Positions 16,907 through 20,627 of a DNA stretch of 20,627 bases are shown here, piece by piece (positions within the stretch are counted from its first letter, which is position 1; the number at the start of each line of letters is the position of its first letter). The position numbers and the translations under genes are program-made. The notes under the pieces are model-generated. The model had not been told where the DNA came from and made no database searches. It worked only from the letters and a program-made list of their open reading frames with translations. The DNA comes from Euprymna scolopes (lineage: Eukaryota > Mollusca > Cephalopoda > Sepiida > Sepiolidae), in the NCBI GenBank assembly GCA_024364805.1, contig CM044518.1:69601743-69622369 (forward strand). Direction: 5' to 3'.

Positions 16907-19900
16907 CTGCAAAAACAAAAAAAAAAATATTTGCCTTGAAATTAAAAAAGATGGATGGCAATATGAATTTACAAAATTATCTGAAAGTCAACACAGATTG
17001 ATGAAAATATAATTTCATGTAAACAACAAGAATTACATTATTTTGTGAATAAAAGAATACCCGTCCCAGGATGGGTAAAATTAATTCCCTAAACAATTTT
17101 GCACCACTTTTATGTCCCTTTATGAAGATTAAAATCATATTTTGCTAGACTTTATGTCTGGAATCCTTATTCAATTTTTAATAAAATTTATTACATGATT
17201 TTGATTTCAGAAAATGTCTAAAATTTAAGAAAATCTTAAGAAGAAATTAGAATTCAGAAATTTTACTTAATTGGTGTCTAATGACTATGGATAAAATTTA
17301 ATGCAAATCTGAAATATTTGAATTTTATTTAAAAACTATTTAAAATTCTCCAAAGAAACTGAAATTTAGAGAATATTTAATCAATTGACGTCTAATATCC
17401 CTTGTTAAAATTTAAAATAAAATTGGTCTTAACTGAATTATTATGAATCTCTTTGCATGAAACTAAACATAACTCACTTTATAACCCTTATGTCTAAAAG
17501 CTATATTCCAAAATTTATAATCTTTAATTCTGGTATTTAAGATGCTGCAAATGTACCAGACTCCATGGTGAATAACACCAGACAATCTGAAAACTGACAA
17601 ATACTAGAAAAATACAAGGAAGTACTGAGAAGTATAGTGAATCCTGGATGACGACAAGATCTTAATCTTAATTATTTCAAGAGCATAACACCATATAATT
17701 TATATTCTCAAAATTTTAATTATTTTAACCCTCCATCCTTGCATTCTATGTAATTTTTTTTCATGGAAATAGTTTTAAACAAAGCATGAAGCCACTTGAC
17801 ATAAGGAGCTAAAAAAAAATATGAAAAATAAAATAAAACAATAAAAAACACTTGAAGGTGAAAACTAGTCAACGATAAGTGTTAGATGGATAGATTCCAA
17901 CTCAGAAGACACTAATTCTTCCCCCTTTGTCTGAAACATTGCTAATGGAATGCGAGGACTAAAGGACAATGCTCTGACGAACTACAAGCCCTCATACCCC
18001 CTCAACGTAATTTCCCCCCAACAAACCTGACAAGCAGCAAAGTCCCACCCCTACACAGCAGAGATTCCTAGATGTAAGAAAGCCTTCTATTCTAACAGTT
18101 TCTTTCCCAGAACTGCTAGACTTTGGAATTCCCTTCCAGGTTCTTGTTTCCCCAACAGTACTGACATGCAGAAGTTCAAGTGTAATGTGGACAGACATCT
18201 TGCTGCTCAACACCCTACATAGTACCCTGCAACTTATGTCCCTGATAGTAGCCCCCCTACATCAAAGTGGCATTGTGCCTTGTGTGGGGTGAACATGTTA
18301 TACCCCTGCCCTCTCCAAAAAAAAACAAACTATATTTATAATTGACATCTTGTATTTGTTTTATAAGTTTTTGTAAAAAAAAAAAAAGTGCGTACCATGT
18401 AAGTGTAGCAATGATGGCATAGGAACCGACGGCAAAATTGGTGGCTTTTCTCACATTACCTGAAATAACAAAAAAATGCGACTTCAGTGGTTGTATGGTG
18501 CGAGACAAGATAATGTCGAAATAAAAAATGAAAATGATTCTTAGGAAATAATTTTAAACAATTTATTTCAAACAATGGATTATAATAGATTTATAACAGT
18601 TATGGCACAGTAAAAAACAAAGACTTATTTTCACATATGGAGAAATGTCCCTGCTAGGTGATTTGGTTACAAACTGACCAATGAGCTTGTAGGGCATATC
18701 AATTTTATCTGTCTTCTAAAGAACTACTTCAGCCCCTTTGGAAATCATAGTCAATCAGCAAGAAGAACCCAGTAAGCAATGAGGAAAGACGTCCCTTCTC
18801 TCTCCTGTTCCTGTTCACTGGACACTCGGGCATCAACCATCTTCACCTGATTATAATTGCTGGCAGACTTTCTGAGGCCCAAAGAACATTTTATCTTTCT
18901 TTTCTTCACTCAGACGCTGTCCAATTTTTTTTCTACTTAAACCAAACGGTATAGGTAATTAAATAAATCCTTTCATTGTTGTTATAAAAGAGATCTTGTT
19001 TTTTTTATTTCAAGCAATGGTTTTTGTTACATAGAACTAATATATAGAAGTGTATTTATATAGTTACACAAAGGATCTATTTTGTTTATATGTACATATA
19101 ATAACTTGTGTTATGTGGGGTTGTAGTTTGCTTAGCGTATTGATACACGGGCAATTAGCACAACACTGTATGCACTACTAAGTTCCACCGGTCTATTTTC
19201 CTTGAGCAAATACAAAGCAATTTGAGTCCAGATTTTAATGTAGACAAACTGGCATTCTCTCCCCTCATCATCATCATGATGATGAGAGATGGAAAAAAAC
19301 TAAAGACCACTTGGAATTACATCACCTTTATGTCTGTCGACCAAATCATTCAACTCATATGTCTACATATTATTTGGATTGTTGAGACTATTGTTTTCAT
19401 CTTAATTGTTATTCTCACAACTTTTTGCCGATTTAAACTCCAACCTTCTTCAGGTGTATCTTGACAATGACTTATTGATGAATGGTCAAAATAAGAGCCA
19501 TTGTCAAGATACATCTTAAAAAGGACAGCGGTTATATTCTCAGAAGTGTTGTGACAATAAGATGAGAACAGTAGTCTGAACAATCCATATTAATACATAT
19601 AAATCTTCATCTCAAAAATTCAGAAAGATCACACGTCTATGTTACTGTACTCGTATTCCAGGTATATTAGTATAGAGAAAACGTTGGTGTTTTCCTTTGA
19701 ATTCTGCTAACTCTTTTCTTATTCAAACCAGATATGTACGGAGATGGGTGAGTCTCAATAGAATGTTCTCGGGTGTAATAATTACTGAATTCTTGATGCA
19801 TACAAGTCTATCCAACAGTGTTTTTAACATGATGCTGCAGTGTTGTTATGGCTTTCAAATATTTTCTTACACACTATCCACAATGCTACAAGCAAACTAC

Positions 19901-20047
19901 AACATTCATTTCAACAAACAGTAGGGTGATAGTAAGAATAAAAAAAACGAACTTACTAGTGAAAAGGAAAACTCCGAGTCCAGTTACAATTCCTCCTCCA
20001 ATACCATTTAATAGAGATTGTCGCATGCAAGGTATACTCAAAATACC
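16795..20047 (-). CDS. COX20: COX20 (FAM36A), cytochrome c oxidase assembly protein; 3' three coding exons, 5' end outside window
   Basis: The coding sequence is join(16795..16906, 18396..18459, 19957..20047) on the minus strand: 267 nt, 88 codons plus TGA. In known family members COX20 is a small two-span mitochondrial inner-membrane protein that binds newly made COX2 and works with SCO1/SCO2 in complex IV assembly. In sequence order I see a PC-x-R-x-S-(I/L)-L segment, a Gly-rich first membrane span ending FLFTS, a second span ending TWSMCRY, and a basic, Gln/Arg-rich tail. Human COX20 as I recall it has the matching landmarks TPCARHSIL, FLFTS and CWFHCRYNYAKQR in the same order and spacing. 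The human protein is 118 residues, so about 30 N-terminal residues are missing and should lie in an exon beyond 20627. All junctions are GT-AG and keep the frame. Identification is by remembered homology, not a search. Confidence 0.93.
17150..17510. repeat. Degenerate tandem repeat, period about 100-120 bp
   Basis: The phrase (a/g)tgtct(a/g) recurs at about 17155, 17275, 17389 and 17491 in similar contexts: tattcaatttttaataaaattta, ttacttaattggtgtctaat then gataaaatttaa, and tttaatcaattgacgtctaa then gttaaaatttaa. Copies are old and AT-rich, so chance similarity is not fully excluded. Confidence 0.4.
17960..18320 (+). pseudogene. LINE reverse transcriptase C-terminal fragment with 3' tail
   Basis: CSDELQALIPPQRN (from about 17970) shifts by one base near 18040 into SHPYTAEIPRCKKAFYSNSF, FPRTARLWNSLPG and STDMQKFKCNVDRHLAAQ, with TAG at about 18221. 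The FPRTARLWNSLP box followed by a KFK-V-HL tail is the usual C-terminus of Jockey/CR1-like LINE polymerases. About 100 bp of 3' tail ends in an A-rich run (18317-18328), so this is a 5'-truncated insertion. It lies in a COX20 intron, antisense to COX20. Confidence 0.85.
18396..18459 (-). CDS. COX20: COX20 exon encoding the second membrane span
   Basis: The 64-nt exon has acceptor ttatttcag|GTAATG at 18460 and donor ACATG|gtacgcac at 18395. Read with the split codons at each end it gives (S)NVRKATNFAVGSYAIIATLT(W). The basic RK step followed by a hydrophobic segment matches the loop and second transmembrane helix of COX20. The intron upstream (18460-19956, 1497 nt) and the one downstream (16907-18395, 1489 nt) are of similar size. 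Confidence 0.93.
18541..19368. other. Intronic sequence without supported features
   Basis: Within the COX20 intron. A palindromic atcatcatcatgatgatgag lies near 19266. No exon, repeat pair or RNA signal is seen. Confidence 0.4.
19369..19594. repeat. Long intronic hairpin, about 105-bp arms
   Basis: Left arm 19369-19476 and right arm 19490-19594 with a 13-base loop. The inner part is strong: gtgtatcttgacaatg against cattgtcaagatacat. The outer part is diverged: tttggattgttgagactatt against agtctgaacaatccata. The left arm read on the minus strand contains cctgaagaaggttggagttt, a phrase common at ends of several metazoan repeats, possibly Penelope-like. Confidence 0.75.
19957..20047 (-). CDS. 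COX20: COX20 exon encoding the PC motif and first membrane span
   Basis: The 91-nt exon runs from 20047 down to 19957. The acceptor (on the minus strand) is a pyrimidine-rich tctttccttcag followed by GGT; the donor is ACTA|gtaagt. It encodes 30 codons plus one base: GILSIPCMRQSLLNG, then a GGGIVTGLGVFLFT hydrophobic stretch. The single leftover A joins GT of the next exon to make Ser of FLFTS. The frame starts in phase 0, so the upstream exon should end on a complete codon. Confidence 0.93.
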
Positions 20048-20181
20048 CTGAAGGAAAGAGAAAACAAAATCAAATTATAAGGATTTTGTATTATTGTTGT
20101 TTCCTCGACGTAAATCCATGGAAACTCTGGTGTTTATCAAAAAGTGCTTGATGACAAACAGACCGTAATTATAGTGTATCT

Positions 20182-20346
20182 ATTTATACAAACATTATTA
20201 TATAACATTATATTGGCTACATATGTGCATACACGTTTCTGCTGTAACTCTTTTAGAGAAAATTGGTCCTGAAGACACTGTTTCTCTAAAGGAATTGCAG
20301 GAAAAACATGTATGCACTTATGTAGCCAATAATGTTTGTATAGATA
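20182..20346. repeat. Long intronic hairpin, about 65-80 bp arms
   Basis: Left arm 20182-20261, right arm 20281-20346, loop of 19. Paired landmarks are tatacaaacattat with ataatgtttgtata, attggctacatatgtgcata with tatgcacttatgtagccaat, and ttttagagaaa with tttctctaaa. The left arm has about 12 extra bases. A 63-codon open frame across it (20223-20414) is a by-product of the repeat. It lies upstream of the first visible COX20 exon, so in a COX20 intron. Confidence 0.8.
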
Positions 20347-20627
20347 TTCTACAAAATACTAATTACATAGTTGAAAGTGACAAATTTATAAAATCCCTGA
20401 AAATATTTTGTTAGTGATGAATTTGTGATTACGTGAATTTTTACACATGGAAAAAATTGATATAAAATAGAAGGTTGTGTTGGGTTCGGTGATATCGGAG
20501 ATTCAAATTTGATATCAATTTCACTTGAAAAACAAATCTTTTTTATAACAAAACTCTATTTTGGGGAAATCAGTACATACATATGAAAAAAAAATATGCT
20601 TATTCAATTATATTTCACCCTTTATTC
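20347..20627. other. Presumed COX20 upstream intron, no feature seen
   Basis: I looked on the minus strand for a COX20 first exon (short N-terminus ending before a GT donor) and found none. AT-rich, no supported gene. Confidence 0.4.

Larger units (their letters stand above)
16907..18395 (-). other. COX20 intron between the last two exons
   Basis: This GT-AG intron is bounded by gtacgcac and tttttgcag on the minus strand. It is AT-rich and holds a degenerate tandem repeat (about 17150-17510) and a LINE 3' fragment on the opposite strand (about 17960-18320). No other exon is visible inside it. Confidence 0.85.
18460..19956 (-). other. COX20 intron between the two membrane-span exons
   Basis: This GT-AG intron is bounded by gtaagtt and ttatttcag on the minus strand. 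It contains a long hairpin at 19369-19594. The rest is unremarkable AT-rich sequence with no coding signal that I can support. Confidence 0.85.

Noticed and set aside
17992-18213. Minus-strand open frame of 73 codons
   Set aside because: Antisense of the LINE fragment, which has clear reverse transcriptase C-terminal motifs on the plus strand.
18257-18508. 83-codon open frame on the minus strand overlapping a COX20 exon
   Set aside because: Only its middle (from the acceptor at 18460 to the donor at 18395) is coding; the rest is translated intron.
19848-20051. 67-codon open frame on the plus strand over the 91-nt COX20 exon
   Set aside because: It is the antisense shadow of the exon.
20223-20414. 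63-codon frame containing LEKIGPEDTVSLKELQEKH
   Set aside because: It spans a hairpin and its loop; the peptide arises from inverted-repeat sequence and has no exon signals.
1-20627. A CRISPR array, toxin or defence island, or a new multi-gene system
   Set aside because: No regularly spaced short repeats, no clustered genes and a eukaryotic gene structure; the repeat content is explained by transposable elements and local inversions.

Overview
This window is AT-rich, intron- and repeat-dense animal DNA. Nothing looks bacterial: there are no operons or long uninterrupted genes, and the one gene I can recognise is split by GT-AG introns. Long (TA)n runs, a SETMAR-type mariner, a 5S rRNA-derived SINE, Helitron-like ends and LINE reverse transcriptase fragments fit an invertebrate. 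A mollusc, in particular a cephalopod, is my best guess, but that is an inference and not proven by the sequence.

Right end (about 16.5-20.6 kb): the last three coding exons of COX20 (FAM36A), a mitochondrial inner-membrane chaperone for cytochrome c oxidase subunit 2, lie on the minus strand at 20047-19957, 18459-18396 and 16906-16795. Splice sites and phases join exactly (91 + 64 + 112 nt, 88 codons plus stop). The first coding exon is not visible and should lie beyond 20627. The introns hold a LINE fragment on the opposite strand, a degenerate tandem repeat and two long hairpins.

Left end (1-1.1 kb): part of a dispersed repeat, then a possible terminal exon on the plus strand (470-640, 56 codons and a stop) of a gene I do not recognise.

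Middle (about 0.66-16.4 kb): almost entirely mobile-element debris. In order: an element with inverted ends at 672-1475; long-inverted-repeat MITE-like copies at 2030-2481, 2768-3258 and 4011-4237; a 5S-derived SINE at 3490-3870; a minus-strand LINE reverse transcriptase fragment at 5172-5690; a block with a 101-bp duplication and a possible LTR fossil at 6400-7605; Helitron-like ends at about 8273 and at 9102/12329; inside the latter a ~200-bp inverted repeat (10575-11137) and a three-copy alternating repeat (11261-11997); a decayed mariner with both terminal inverted repeats at 12361-13550, sitting in a (TA)n tract; a foldback element at 14198-14989 between two direct copies of another repeat; and a fourth MITE-like copy at 15640-16077 inserted into that repeat.

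No genes here appear to work together as a system. The host content is one confident partial gene (COX20) and one doubtful exon. The striking feature is the amount of inverted-repeat (foldback) sequence. I found no tRNA, CRISPR array or intact transposase.
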